Notes: a model not told the origin generated them from the sequence alone. Shown: positions 7,104 through 16,188, numbered from the stretch's first letter. The stretch: DNA of 17,660 nucleotides from CAZDXJ01 sp964509475 (GCA_964509475.1 CAZDXJ010000050.1:1-17660), one strand, 5' to 3'. A program made the numbers and translations.

Positions 7104-10100
7104 TTACAAACGTTTATGTAAATCATGCAAATTATTGACATCACTGGCATCCAGTTCGCCCAGCGCATAACATGCGGCTCTGGCTCCGGCCATGGTGGTA
7201 TAATATGTTACCCGATGCTGCAAAGCCTCGCGGCGCATCGTAAATGAATCGGAAATCGCTTTTTTATCTTCGGTTGTATTGATAATCAGTTGAATCTGAT
7301 CGTTTTTAATCATGTCCACGGTATTCGGGCGGCCTTCATAAACCTTGAAAACCTCTTCGCATTCGATATCGGCAGCCCGCAAAACCCTGGCCGTTCCCCG
7401 GGTCGCGACAATTTCATAACCTTTCTCAACCAGCATTTTCGCGACTTCAGGCACTTTCGCTTTATCGGCATCACGAATACTCATCAACACCTTGCCGGTC
7501 TGATTCAGATCGATACCGGCGGCCCGTTGCGATTTAGCAAAGGCCTCACCAAATGTTTTACCAACCCCCATCACTTCACCGGTTGACTTCATTTCCGGCC
7601 CCAATAGCGGATCGACCCCAGGAAACTTGATAAACGGAAACACGGCCTCCTTGACCGAAAAATAATCCGGTATCCGCTCTTCGGTAACACCTTGTTCGAC
7701 CAGGGAACGGCCAACCATACAGCGGGCCGCAATTTTGGCCAACGGATAACCGGTAGCCTTGGATACGAAAGGTGCAGTCCGTGAAGCTCTGGGGTTGACC
7801 TCAAGCACATAAACATCATCGCCCTGAATGGCAAACTGGGTGTTCATCAACCCCACCACGCCCAAAGCCTCAGCCATTTTTGCCACTTGCTCGCGAAGCT
7901 GGGTCTGCAAATGCGGAGCCAGATCATAGGGAGGGATCGAACAAGCGGAATCTCCCGAATGCACACCGGCCTGTTCAATATGTTCCATCAGCCCGCCAAT
8001 CAAGATATTTTCACCATCGTAAATGGCATCGACATCCATTTCCACCGCATCATTGAGATAGCGATCCAGCAACACCGGCGACTCATTGGAAACACTGACC
8101 GCTTCTTTCATATAACGGCGCAGCCCTTCCTCATTAAATACAATTTCCATGGCCCGGCCACCCAGGACATAGGAAGGCCGCACTACCAGGGGATAGCCCA
8201 GATCACGTGCCAATCCGACCGCCTCTTCGGTTGAACGCGCGGTTGCATTCGGCGGTTGTTTCAAACCCAAACGTTCGATTAATTTTTGAAAGCGCTCCCT
8301 GTCTTCGGCCAGATCAATCGAATCCGGGGACGTGCCGATAATCGGTGTACCCGCCGCCTCCAGGGCTCGCGCCAATTTTAATGGCGTTTGACCACCGTAT
8401 TGGACAATGACCCCTTTGGGTTGTTCCAAAGCGATAATTTCCAGCACATCTTCCAGCGTCAGGGGTTCAAAATACAAGCGATCCGAAGTATCAAAATCCG
8501 TGGACACCGTTTCCGGGTTGCAATTGATCATGATAGTTTCGTAACCGTCTTCCCGCAGAGCCAGTGCCGCATGCACACAACAATAATCAAACTCGATGCC
8601 CTGACCAATCCGGTTTGGCCCGCCGCCCAGAATCACGATTTTTTCCCGATCCGAAACCCGCGCTTCGCATTCTTCTTCATAACAGGAATACAAATACGCC
8701 GTATCGGAAGCAAATTCCGCCGCACAAGAATCAATACGTTTATAAACCGGACGGATCTGCTGTTTATAGCGGATATTACGCACTTCCGATTCCGAAGTAC
8801 CCAATAATTCCGCCAGGCGTGCATCGGCGAAACCCTTGCGTTTCAAACGCCATAATTCATCCCGCTTCAATGTGGCCAGGGTCTTGTTCGACAAAGTCTG
8901 TTCACTGCCCACCACATCCTCGATTTGGGCCAAAAACCAGGGATCGATCTTGCTGGCGGCAAACACATCCTCGACACTCATACCGGCACGAAACGCATCG
9001 GCAACATACCACAAGCGCATGGGGCCTGGGTGGCGCATTTCTTTCTGCATGATTTCAAACGCGTTTTCCGCCTGCAAATCGACCACGGGGTCGAGACCAT
9101 TAACGCCGATTTCCAGGCCGCGTAACGCCTTTTGCAAAGACTCCTGAAACGTACGGCCAATCGCCATAACCTCGCCCACGGATTTCATTTGCGTGGTCAA
9201 ACGATCATCGGACTGGGGAAATTTCTCAAAAGTAAAACGCGGCACCTTGGTGACAACATAATCAATCGTTGGCTCGAACGATGCCGGTGTTGCCCCCCCT
9301 GTGATTTCATTTTTCAACTCATCCAGGGTATAGCCGACGGCCAGTTTGGCGGCAACCTTGGCAATTGGAAAGCCGGTTGCCTTGGAAGCCAGCGCCGAAG
9401 AACGCGATACACGCGGATTCATTTCGATCACTACCAAACGGCCGTCCTCGGGATTAATCGCCACCTGTACATTGGAGCCACCGGTATCCACGCCAATTTC
9501 CCGCAACACCGCCAGCGAAACATTACGCAATATCTGATATTCCTTGTCAGTCAAGGTTTGCGCCGGCGCCACGGTAATCGAATCGCCGGTATGCACGCCC
9601 ATCGGATCAAGGTTTTCAATGGAACAAACAATAATACAATTATCCTTATGATCACGCACCACCTCCATTTCATATTCCTTCCAACCCAACACCGATTCTT
9701 CGATCAAAACTTCATGGGTCGGCGACAAATCCAGGCCGCGTTCGCAGATATCAACAAATTCTTCCTTGTTATAGGCAATACCGCCGCCGCTACCCCCCAA
9801 CGTAAATGAAGGCCGGATGATCACCGGATAACCGACTTCCTGCTGGGCGGCCAGCGCTTGCTCCAGGGAATGCGCGGTCGTCGCCCAGGGCACCTCAAAA
9901 CCGATTTTAAGCATGGCCTTGCGAAACAACTCCCGATCCTCGGCCTTGTCGATGGCTTCCCGGCTGGCACCAATCATTTCCACCTGAAACTTTTGCAAAA
10001 TACCGTGATGATCCAAATCCAGCGCACAATTCAATGCAGTTTGTCCGCCCATTGTCGGCAAAATGGCATCCGGCCGTTCCTTCTCAATAATCTTGGCCAC

Positions 10101-10319
10101 GGTTTGCCAGTCAATCGGTTCAATATAAATGGCATCGGCCGTATCCGGGTCGGTCATGATCGTGGCCGGATTGGAATTGACCAAAACGATACGATAACCT
10201 TCTTCGCGCAGCGCTTTACAGGCCTGGGTTCCTGAATAATCAAACTCGCACGCCTGACCGATGACAATCGGGCCGGCGCCAAGCAACAAAATGGACTTGA
10301 TATCCGTTCTTTTAGGCAT
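7104..10319 (-). CDS. carB: Carbamoyl phosphate synthase large subunit
   Basis: CarB makes carbamoyl phosphate from bicarbonate, ammonia (channelled from CarA) and two ATP, feeding both arginine and pyrimidine synthesis. At 1071 residues it is close to E. coli CarB (1073). The two homologous halves are clear. The first ATP-grasp domain contains RPSFTLGGSGGGIAYN near residue 170; the oligomerization region follows around 400-550. The second ATP-grasp domain contains RPSYVLGGRAMEIVFN near 716, and an MGS-like allosteric domain fills about 935-1071. Each half begins with a nucleotide-binding segment (LLLGAGPIVIGQACEFDYSG and ILGGGPNRIGQGIEFDY). The allosteric domain keeps NTTEDKKAISDS, the region that binds UMP and IMP in E. 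coli. Its ATG overlaps the carA stop by 8 bases (ATGCCTAA), indicating translational coupling. Confidence 0.99.
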   Translation of the reverse strand: MPKRTDIKSILLLGAGPIVIGQACEFDYSGTQACKALREEGYRIVLVNSNPATIMTDPDTADAIYIEPIDWQTVAKIIEKERPDAILPTMGGQTALNCALDLDHHGILQKFQVEMIGASREAIDKAEDRELFRKAMLKIGFEVPWATTAHSLEQALAAQQEVGYPVIIRPSFTLGGSGGGIAYNKEEFVDICERGLDLSPTHEVLIEESVLGWKEYEMEVVRDHKDNCIIVCSIENLDPMGVHTGDSITVAPAQTLTDKEYQILRNVSLAVLREIGVDTGGSNVQVAINPEDGRLVVIEMNPRVSRSSALASKATGFPIAKVAAKLAVGYTLDELKNEITGGATPASFEPTIDYVVTKVPRFTFEKFPQSDDRLTTQMKSVGEVMAIGRTFQESLQKALRGLEIGVNGLDPVVDLQAENAFEIMQKEMRHPGPMRLWYVADAFRAGMSVEDVFAASKIDPWFLAQIEDVVGSEQTLSNKTLATLKRDELWRLKRKGFADARLAELLGTSESEVRNIRYKQQIRPVYKRIDSCAAEFASDTAYLYSCYEEECEARVSDREKIVILGGGPNRIGQGIEFDYCCVHAALALREDGYETIMINCNPETVSTDFDTSDRLYFEPLTLEDVLEIIALEQPKGVIVQYGGQTPLKLARALEAAGTPIIGTSPDSIDLAEDRERFQKLIERLGLKQPPNATARSTEEAVGLARDLGYPLVVRPSYVLGGRAMEIVFNEEGLRRYMKEAVSVSNESPVLLDRYLNDAVEMDVDAIYDGENILIGGLMEHIEQAGVHSGDSACSIPPYDLAPHLQTQLREQVAKMAEALGVVGLMNTQFAIQGDDVYVLEVNPRASRTAPFVSKATGYPLAKIAARCMVGRSLVEQGVTEERIPDYFSVKEAVFPFIKFPGVDPLLGPEMKSTGEVMGVGKTFGEAFAKSQRAAGIDLNQTGKVLMSIRDADKAKVPEVAKMLVEKGYEIVATRGTARVLRAADIECEEVFKVYEGRPNTVDMIKNDQIQLIINTTEDKKAISDSFTMRREALQHRVTYYTTMAGARAACYALGELDASDVNNLHDLHKRL

Positions 10320-11436
10320 GGTTTATACTCTCAACGAAACGATCAAACAACGGCTCCACATCATGCGGCCCCGGACTGGCTTCGGGATGCCCCTGAAACC
10401 CAAATGCCGGACAATCGGTCCGTTCTATGCCTTGCAAACTGCCGTCAAACAAGGAATGGTGGGTGGCCCGCAAGGTTGCCGGCAAACTCCCCTCATCCAC
10501 GGCAAAGCCGTGATTCTGACTGCTGATCATAACCCGTCCACTCGCTTTTTCCTGCACCGGATGATTGGCGCCATGATGACCAAATTTCATTTTTACCGTT
10601 TTCGCACCACTGGCCAAAGCCAGCAATTGATAACCCAGACAAATGCCAAACACCGGTATTTTCCGATCCAGAATTTTTTGAATCGCTTCAATCGCGTAAC
10701 CACAGGGTTCCGGATCACCCGGCCCGTTGGATAAAAACACCCCATCGGGAGACATGGCCAACACCTCATCAACGGGCGTCTGGGCCGGCACCACCGTTAT
10801 CCGGCAACCCCGATGGGCCAATAAACGCAAAATGTTGCGTTTCACGCCAAAATCATAGGCGATAACATGCCGGTTCAACTGTTGCGCGGAGCGATATCCC
10901 GCTTGCAACTGCCAGCTACCTTCTGTCCATTGATAAGCTTGCTTCACACTGACCTCTTTGGCTAGATCCATGCCCTGCAAGCCGGGAAAACCGGCAATGG
11001 CGGCTTGCGCCTGGGACAAATCCGGCTCTTGCCCGGCAATAATACACCCCCGTTGGGCACCTTTGTCACGCAAAATCCGGGTCAGTTTACGAGTGTCGAT
11101 ATCGGCTATCGCCACCACCCGATGCCCGGCAAGATAATCGGCCAAACTTTGCTCACTACGCCAATTACTGGCCAAAAGCGGCAAATCCCGGATCACCAAA
11201 CCACTGGCAAACACATTGTCCGACTCATCATCCTCGGGAGTCGTGCCGACATTACCGATATGGGGATAAGTCAATGTGATAATCTGCCGCGCATAGGACG
11301 GGTCACTCAATATTTCCTGATAGCCTGTCAATGAAGTATTGAAAACCACCTCACCGACCGAACAGCCATCCACACCAATCGACACGCCCTTAAAAACCGT
11401 TCCGTCTTCCAATACCAGCAATGCGGGTTTACTCAA
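10312..11436 (-). CDS. carA: Carbamoyl phosphate synthase small subunit (TTG start)
   Basis: CarA is the glutamine amidotransferase subunit that hydrolyses glutamine and passes ammonia to CarB. At 374 residues it is of normal length. The N-terminal domain begins LVLEDGTVFKGVSIG and contains FNTSLTGYQEILSDPSY. The class I amidotransferase domain carries the triad Cys266 (FGICLGYQ), His350 and Glu352 (GHPEASPGPHD). The start is a TTG at 11436: no ATG or GTG lies near the conserved N-terminus, which matches E. coli MIKSALLVLEDGT residue for residue in position, and AGGGGG lies 8 bases upstream. As I recall, E. coli carA also initiates at UUG. Upstream are a promoter and a terminator-like hairpin in the leader. 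carB overlaps its 3' end. Confidence 0.97.
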   Translation of the reverse strand: MSKPALLVLEDGTVFKGVSIGVDGCSVGEVVFNTSLTGYQEILSDPSYARQIITLTYPHIGNVGTTPEDDESDNVFASGLVIRDLPLLASNWRSEQSLADYLAGHRVVAIADIDTRKLTRILRDKGAQRGCIIAGQEPDLSQAQAAIAGFPGLQGMDLAKEVSVKQAYQWTEGSWQLQAGYRSAQQLNRHVIAYDFGVKRNILRLLAHRGCRITVVPAQTPVDEVLAMSPDGVFLSNGPGDPEPCGYAIEAIQKILDRKIPVFGICLGYQLLALASGAKTVKMKFGHHGANHPVQEKASGRVMISSQNHGFAVDEGSLPATLRATHHSLFDGSLQGIERTDCPAFGFQGHPEASPGPHDVEPLFDRFVESINHA

Positions 11437-11451
11437 AATCAGCCCCCTCGA

Positions 11452-11488
11452 ATAGACAAAACGGGAGGAGCCTTGGACTCTTCCCGTT
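11452..11488 (-). promoter_or_regulatory. Terminator-like hairpin in the carA leader (possible attenuator)
   Basis: On the minus strand AACGGGA and GAG (11488-11478) pair with CTC and TCCCGTT (11470-11460), giving about ten pairs with one A-C mismatch and a 7-base loop. The stem is followed by TTTTGTCTATT. It lies between the carA promoter and the carA ribosome binding site, ending about 15 bases before the TTG. It could be a transcription attenuator for carAB or simply a terminator of holA. I see no leader peptide in the roughly 15 bases before it. Confidence 0.55.
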
Positions 11489-11507
11489 GCGAAATAATAA
11501 CCCTTTA

Positions 11508-11536
11508 ATTCTACGAAAAATTATCGGCAAGGTCAC
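11508..11536 (-). promoter_or_regulatory. Candidate carA promoter
   Basis: On the minus strand GTGACC (11536-11531; four of six matches) and TAGAAT (11513-11508; five of six) are 17 bases apart. They lie in the 122-base gap between holA and carA. The expected transcript begins near 11501 and would run through the hairpin at 11488-11460. I see no clear ArgR or PurR box. Confidence 0.45.
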
Positions 11537-11558
11537 CCATAATTTTCCCCGGACAAAT

Positions 11559-12608
11559 TTATTCCTTCAGCAAAACCTTTTGTACCCTGGCTTCTGGCAG
11601 TACAACCCCTGAAGCAAAAAGTAAACAAATATACAATAAAGTCTCCCAGGCATCACCCTTTTGCACCCCTTTTATCTGCCGATCCGCCTTTTGTGCCCAT
11701 AGCAGAATCGTTTGCAACTCATCGGATTTTAAACGAGACAACGCCTGATTCACGCGATTTTTGCGTTTATCCCAAATATTACAACGCTTGAACACACGTT
11801 CCCGATCCTGGCCTTGAGCCAGTTGCTGCTTGATCAAAAGCAACAGGCGCGTCTGTCGGGTCAAAGCCCACAACACCACCGCTTCGGCAATGCCTTCGGC
11901 TTGCAAGGATCGCAATATCCGCACCGAACGCGCCACTTGTCCAGCCAACAAACTATCCACTAATTTGAACACATCGTAACGGGCATTATCCATAATCACC
12001 CCGGCAATCATTTTGGCGCTTATTTTTTCAGTCCCGTAAAGTACATACAGCTTTTCAATTTCCTGGGCTGCGGCCAGCAAGTTGCCTTCGGTTTGACGAG
12101 CGAGAAATTGTAAGCCTTCCCTGTCTACAGACATAGCTTTTTTTTGGCTGCGTTTTTGCAGCCATTGAATCAGATCCTGGCCTTCCTGCGGCCAGACCTG
12201 CACGACAACGCCGGTTTTTTCCAAAACCTGGAACCAGCGCGACTTCTGGGCCGATCTATCAATTTTTCCAGCGCTTATCAACAATAAATTCGCATCACTC
12301 AGGCGCTGACAGTAATCCAGCAAAGCCTTGCTGCCTTCCTGACCCGGTTTGCCGGAAGGCAGGCGCAAGTCGATAATTTTTTTATCGGCAAACAAAGATA
12401 ACGAATCGGTAGCAACACTCAACTCGGACCAGGAAAACTGGCTATCCACGGTCAAGATTTCCCGGTTCACAAAACCGGCCTGTTTGGCTGCCTGGCGCAC
12501 CGCATCCGACGCCTCACCCAACCGCATCGGCTCGTCGCCGCTGATCAAATAAACCGGCGCCAGTTTTTTTTTCAGCGCCACCGCCAGTTGTTCAGCTTGC
12601 AAACGCAT
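11559..12608 (-). CDS. holA: DNA polymerase III delta subunit
   Basis: HolA (delta) is the clamp-loader subunit that opens the beta sliding clamp. The 349-residue length is close to the 343 of E. coli. The N-terminal domain opens with MRLQAEQLAVALKKKLAPVY and LISGDEPMRLGEA, typical of delta. The beta-binding element SLFADKKII (about 71-79) corresponds to the Leu-Phe pair that wedges into the clamp in E. coli (L73, F74). Further conserved stretches are LARQTEGNLLAAAQEIEKL and the C-terminal collar region with VVLWALTRQTRLLL. Like other delta subunits it has no Walker motifs. The ATG at 12608 lies 5 bases after the lptE stop, so leuS-lptE-holA is a tight unit. Confidence 0.95.
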   Translation of the reverse strand: MRLQAEQLAVALKKKLAPVYLISGDEPMRLGEASDAVRQAAKQAGFVNREILTVDSQFSWSELSVATDSLSLFADKKIIDLRLPSGKPGQEGSKALLDYCQRLSDANLLLISAGKIDRSAQKSRWFQVLEKTGVVVQVWPQEGQDLIQWLQKRSQKKAMSVDREGLQFLARQTEGNLLAAAQEIEKLYVLYGTEKISAKMIAGVIMDNARYDVFKLVDSLLAGQVARSVRILRSLQAEGIAEAVVLWALTRQTRLLLLIKQQLAQGQDRERVFKRCNIWDKRKNRVNQALSRLKSDELQTILLWAQKADRQIKGVQKGDAWETLLYICLLFASGVVLPEARVQKVLLKE

Positions 12609-12613
12609 ACCGG

Positions 12614-13093
12614 TTATTTGAATGCAACCTGGGCCTTGCGGATAATCGTCTGCACGGCCTGCCGATACATTTCTTCACGAATAACCCGCTCTTCATTCGC
12701 CTTGCCGATAACCTGCTGTTGCTGATTGAAATAATTCCGGTACAAATCAATGGTCTGGGTTGGCACAAGCATTTTTCCATGCCCATCCAACAGTTGATAA
12801 TCGAGTACATAATGCAATTCAAACTCGTTGGCCTTACCGGTTCCTGTCAACGATATGGCGCGGCGTTTCATTCTTTCATTCAATACGTTGACGATGATAC
12901 CGGCATCAGCCTGCGATCGTGCCAAACTGCCCGACGCATATCGAAAAACATCGCTGAATCCGGAAACCAGAGCCGACGAACCATTGCGTACATACACTTT
13001 TTTCATTTCCGCCGGCAGGTTGACCTGACCACGAAAATGATAACCGCAGGAAACCAGCAATACAGTGAGTACGATAAAAACGGTTTTTTTCAT
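12614..13093 (-). CDS. lptE: LptE, LPS-assembly lipoprotein
   Basis: LptE (formerly RlpB) is the outer-membrane lipoprotein that plugs the LptD barrel and helps insert lipopolysaccharide in the outer leaflet. I chose the ATG at 13093 (159 residues); it lies 2 bases after the leuS stop (TGAGTATG), so translation is probably coupled. The open frame extends three codons further to TTG codons inside leuS. The signal peptide MKKTVFIVLTVLLVSC has a lipobox Leu-Val-Ser-Cys with lipidated Cys16, and Gly at position +2 favours outer-membrane sorting. The mature start CGYHFRG and the later YVRN are family hallmarks; the rest is poorly conserved, as usual for LptE. The position between leuS and holA is itself strong evidence. 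Confidence 0.93.
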   Translation of the reverse strand: MKKTVFIVLTVLLVSCGYHFRGQVNLPAEMKKVYVRNGSSALVSGFSDVFRYASGSLARSQADAGIIVNVLNERMKRRAISLTGTGKANEFELHYVLDYQLLDGHGKMLVPTQTIDLYRNYFNQQQQVIGKANEERVIREEMYRQAVQTIIRKAQVAFK

Positions 13094-13095
13094 AC

Positions 13096-15552
13096 TCAAC
13101 AAACGATATTGACCAACTTTTTGGGTACGACAATCACTTTCCGGATGGTTTTTCCTTCGGTATGCCGACGCACGTGTTCATCGGCCAGGGCCCTGTTTTC
13201 GATGTCCTGCCTGGAGGCATCTGTGCCTACCTGAATTTTGGCGCGTAATTTTCCGTTAACCTGCACGGCCATTTCCAGGCTATCCTGTTGCAAAGCGGAC
13301 GCATCAACTTCCGGCCAGGCCGCATATACAACCGCTTCCTGATACCCCAATTCATGCCACAAGCGATGACAAATATGCGGCACCATCGGTGACAACATCA
13401 ATACCACCGCTTCCAGCGCCTCTTGCCGCACACAGCGTGACAGCTCCGAATCATCGGTAAATTTCGCCAAAGCGTTCAACAATTCCATATTCGCAGCGAT
13501 GGCGGTATTGAATGTATAACGCCGGTTGACATCGTCGGTCACTTTTTTGATGGTCTGGTGCAGTTTACGGCGAATCACTTTCTGCGCCTCGTTCAGTGCC
13601 TGTTTGTCAAATTCGCTGCTCGCGACGCCCTGTTGTACATGTTGGTAAACCTGACGCCAGAGTTTTTTCAAAAACCGGAAACTGCCTTCCACGCCACTGT
13701 CGGACCATTCCAATGATTGTTCCGGCGGCGCCGCGAACATGATAAACAAACGCACGGTATCGGCGCCGTAACGTTCAATCAAAGCTTGCGGATCGACGGT
13801 ATTGCCCTTGGATTTGGACATTTTTGTACCGCCTTTTAACACCATACCCTGGGTCAGCAATTTCCGGAACGGCTCGTCACAATCCAGCAAACCTTCATCA
13901 CGCAACAATTTTGTGTAAAAACGCGCATACAACAAATGCAAAATCGCATGCTCGATACCCCCGATATATTGATCGACCGGCAGCCAATACGCAGCCTGGC
14001 TATCCAGCATTTCGGTATCGCTCTGGGCGCTGGCAAAGCGGGCAAAATACCAAGATGATTCCATGAAGGTATCAAAGGTATCGGTTTCCCGTTTGGCGGC
14101 CTGGCCGCACTGCGGGCAATCCACATGCACAAACGCTTGATACCGACTCAAAGGTGAGCCGATACCGTCCAAACAAACGTCTTTGGGCAACCGTACCGGC
14201 AAATCGGTTTCCGGCACCGGCACGGTACCACAGTTTTCACAATAAATGATCGGAATCGGCGTTCCCCAGTAGCGTTGCCGCGAAACCCCCCAGTCATGCA
14301 GGCGAAAATTAACTTTTCGCTCGCCTTTGCCGCTTTGTCGCAAGGTATCGGCAATTGCCGAAAACGCCTGCTCGGAAGTCAAACCATCAAATGAACCGGA
14401 ATTGGCCAACACACCTTTTTCGGTAAAGGCTTTTTCCGAACAATCATCATCTTGGCCGTCGCGGGCAAAAATAACCTGTTTGATCGCAATACCATATTGG
14501 CGGGCAAACTCAAAATCACGCTGATCATGCGCCGGCACCGACATAACCGCACCGGTACCATAACCCATCAAAACAAAATTGGCGATCCATACGGGCAGTA
14601 ATTCACCCGTAATGGGATGCGCGGCCTTGAAACCGGAATCCAACCCCTGTTTTTCCATCGTTTCCAGGGCTTCCTCGGAAATTTCGGTGCGTTTCAGCGC
14701 TTCCAGCCGTTCTGCAAAATCGGCGCCTTGCTGCTGGGCCGCTGCAAGCGCCAGCGGATGTCCTGGTGCAATCGCCAGATAGGTCACCCCCATCAAGGTA
14801 TCCGGCCGGGTCGTATAAACACGCAATGGCTCATCCCGACCCTCGACGGTAAAATCCATTTCCACCCCTTCAGAACGGCCAATCCAGTTGGCCTGCATTG
14901 TGCGCACCTGTTCCGGCCACCCATCCAGTTTTTTCAGATCATCCAGCAATTCATCGGCATAGGCGGTAATTTTCAAAAACCACTGCGAAATCTGCTTGCG
15001 CTCCGCTTTGGTATCACAACGCCAACAACAGCCATCAATGACCTGTTCATTGGCCAATACCGTCTGATCATTCGGACACCAATTCACCGGTGCGGTTTTT
15101 TTGTAAACCAGGCCTTTTTTCAACAAACGCAGAAAAAACCATTGCTCCCAGCGATAATAATCGGCATCGCAGGTCGCCAGTTCACGCTGCCAGTCATAAC
15201 CAAAACCAAGACGTTTAAGCTGATCGCGCATATAGGCAACATTGTCATAGGTCCAGTCCGCTGGATGCACGCCGCGTTCCTGGGCCGCATTTTCCGCCGG
15301 CAAACCAAACGCGTCCCACCCCATGGGCTGCATGACATTCTTGCCGCGCATACGCTGATAACGGCTGATCACATCACCGATGGTATAATTGCGCACATGC
15401 CCCATATGCAGTTTGCCGCTGGGATAGGGAAACATGGACAAACAATAATACTTCTCTTTGTCCGCATCCGGGCTGACATGAAATACGCCGGATGCCTCCC
15501 ACATTTGCTGGGCTTCTTGTTCAATAACCAACGGTTTATAATTTTCTTCCAT
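13096..15552 (-). CDS. leuS: Leucyl-tRNA synthetase, lacking the leucine-specific domain
   Basis: LeuRS charges tRNA-Leu and hydrolyses mischarged tRNA in its CP1 editing domain. This class I synthetase has 818 residues. Seen in order are the HIGH-type motif HMGH (49-52), a Cys-rich zinc loop (CCWRC near 175-179), the editing domain with TTRPDTLMGVTYLAIAPGHP (247-266) and GTGAVMSVPAHDQRDFEFA, a second Cys cluster (CENCG and CPQCG, 438-483), the KMSKS signature (577-581), and the anticodon-binding and C-terminal domains. E. coli LeuRS has about 860 residues. The difference is a missing insertion just before KMSKS: the sequence goes directly from LLTQGMVL to KGGTKMSKSKGN. The ATG at 15552 gives the usual MxxxYxP start. 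It heads the leuS-lptE-holA unit and is divergent from the YbeL homologue across 85 bases. Confidence 0.98.
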   Translation of the reverse strand: MEENYKPLVIEQEAQQMWEASGVFHVSPDADKEKYYCLSMFPYPSGKLHMGHVRNYTIGDVISRYQRMRGKNVMQPMGWDAFGLPAENAAQERGVHPADWTYDNVAYMRDQLKRLGFGYDWQRELATCDADYYRWEQWFFLRLLKKGLVYKKTAPVNWCPNDQTVLANEQVIDGCCWRCDTKAERKQISQWFLKITAYADELLDDLKKLDGWPEQVRTMQANWIGRSEGVEMDFTVEGRDEPLRVYTTRPDTLMGVTYLAIAPGHPLALAAAQQQGADFAERLEALKRTEISEEALETMEKQGLDSGFKAAHPITGELLPVWIANFVLMGYGTGAVMSVPAHDQRDFEFARQYGIAIKQVIFARDGQDDDCSEKAFTEKGVLANSGSFDGLTSEQAFSAIADTLRQSGKGERKVNFRLHDWGVSRQRYWGTPIPIIYCENCGTVPVPETDLPVRLPKDVCLDGIGSPLSRYQAFVHVDCPQCGQAAKRETDTFDTFMESSWYFARFASAQSDTEMLDSQAAYWLPVDQYIGGIEHAILHLLYARFYTKLLRDEGLLDCDEPFRKLLTQGMVLKGGTKMSKSKGNTVDPQALIERYGADTVRLFIMFAAPPEQSLEWSDSGVEGSFRFLKKLWRQVYQHVQQGVASSEFDKQALNEAQKVIRRKLHQTIKKVTDDVNRRYTFNTAIAANMELLNALAKFTDDSELSRCVRQEALEAVVLMLSPMVPHICHRLWHELGYQEAVVYAAWPEVDASALQQDSLEMAVQVNGKLRAKIQVGTDASRQDIENRALADEHVRRHTEGKTIRKVIVVPKKLVNIVC

Positions 15553-15637
15553 CCTATCTCGTTTTTTTCAGCTCAAAAGCGTTAGAATACCGTACCATTT
15601 AATAAATCGAAAGTATCATTTTTACGGAGCGAGCCGA

Positions 15638-16123
15638 ATGACTGAAAACAAACACATCAGCGCCTATGACAATATGGTCAAGCATCTGCACGATGCCTTG
15701 GAAAGTACCCCGAAAACCCTGACCCAGGGACTGGAAATCGCCAAACAGAAAACCAGTGAACTCGGCGGCCTGACCCAGGAAGAGTTAAATAAAGTTGCCG
15801 ATTATTTAAAACGGGATATTGAAGACGCCGCTCATTCACTATCCAGTACCGATAAGGATTCACTCTCCGAGTGGTTGAAATTCGATCTGGAGCTCATCGA
15901 AAATTTTGCCCTCGACGCTTTCATGAGTGTTGCCGACAAAACCCGCATTGCCTGGGCACAGCTGGAACAACAAGCCCGCCAGGCCAGCATTTATCAAAGC
16001 GGAGAAATTACAGGGCCTGGTAGCTTCGTCTGCATGCAGTGCGACCACAAAATCACGTTTACTAAAACCGTGCAAATCCCCCAATGCCCGGAATGCGGTA
16101 ACAATACCTTCCAGCGTATTTGA
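15638..16123 (+). CDS. ybeL: YbeL-like zinc-ribbon protein (DUF1451)
   Basis: The function of this family is not known. The 161-residue product has a helical, acidic first two thirds (about residues 10-120). A C-terminal zinc ribbon follows, with Cys132 and Cys135 (CMQC) and Cys150 and Cys153 (CPEC), ending CGNNTFQRI. This is the architecture of E. coli YbeL, which also sits divergent from leuS, so context and sequence agree. The ATG at 15638 has GGAG about 9 bases upstream. A TAGAAT box on the plus strand near 15585-15590 may belong to its promoter and overlaps a TATTCT that could serve leuS in the opposite direction. The helical part suggests protein contacts; a nucleic-acid role for the ribbon would be speculation. 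Confidence 0.88.
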   Translation: MTENKHISAYDNMVKHLHDALESTPKTLTQGLEIAKQKTSELGGLTQEELNKVADYLKRDIEDAAHSLSSTDKDSLSEWLKFDLELIENFALDAFMSVADKTRIAWAQLEQQARQASIYQSGEITGPGSFVCMQCDHKITFTKTVQIPQCPECGNNTFQRI

Positions 16124-16148
16124 TTTTAAACAGCGCCTGCCTAATAAT
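16120..16148 (+). promoter_or_regulatory. Possible promoter for the parA-like gene
   Basis: TTGATT (16120-16125), overlapping the stop codon of the upstream gene, and AATAAT (16143-16148) are 17 bases apart. They precede the parA-like ATG by about 40 bases. The match is moderate; readthrough from the upstream gene is equally possible. Confidence 0.35.
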
Positions 16149-16188
16149 AGAACTGAACTATTTCTACACGATTTAACGGAGGAAAATC

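Noticed and set aside
14617..15585. A 322-codon open frame on the plus strand, antisense to leuS
   Set aside because: It lies opposite a certain synthetase gene, its product is low-complexity and rich in His, Ile and Phe with no recognisable domain, and it reflects codon bias of leuS. Similar antisense frames opposite ftsH (4180-4839) and carB (9132-9809) were rejected for the same reason.
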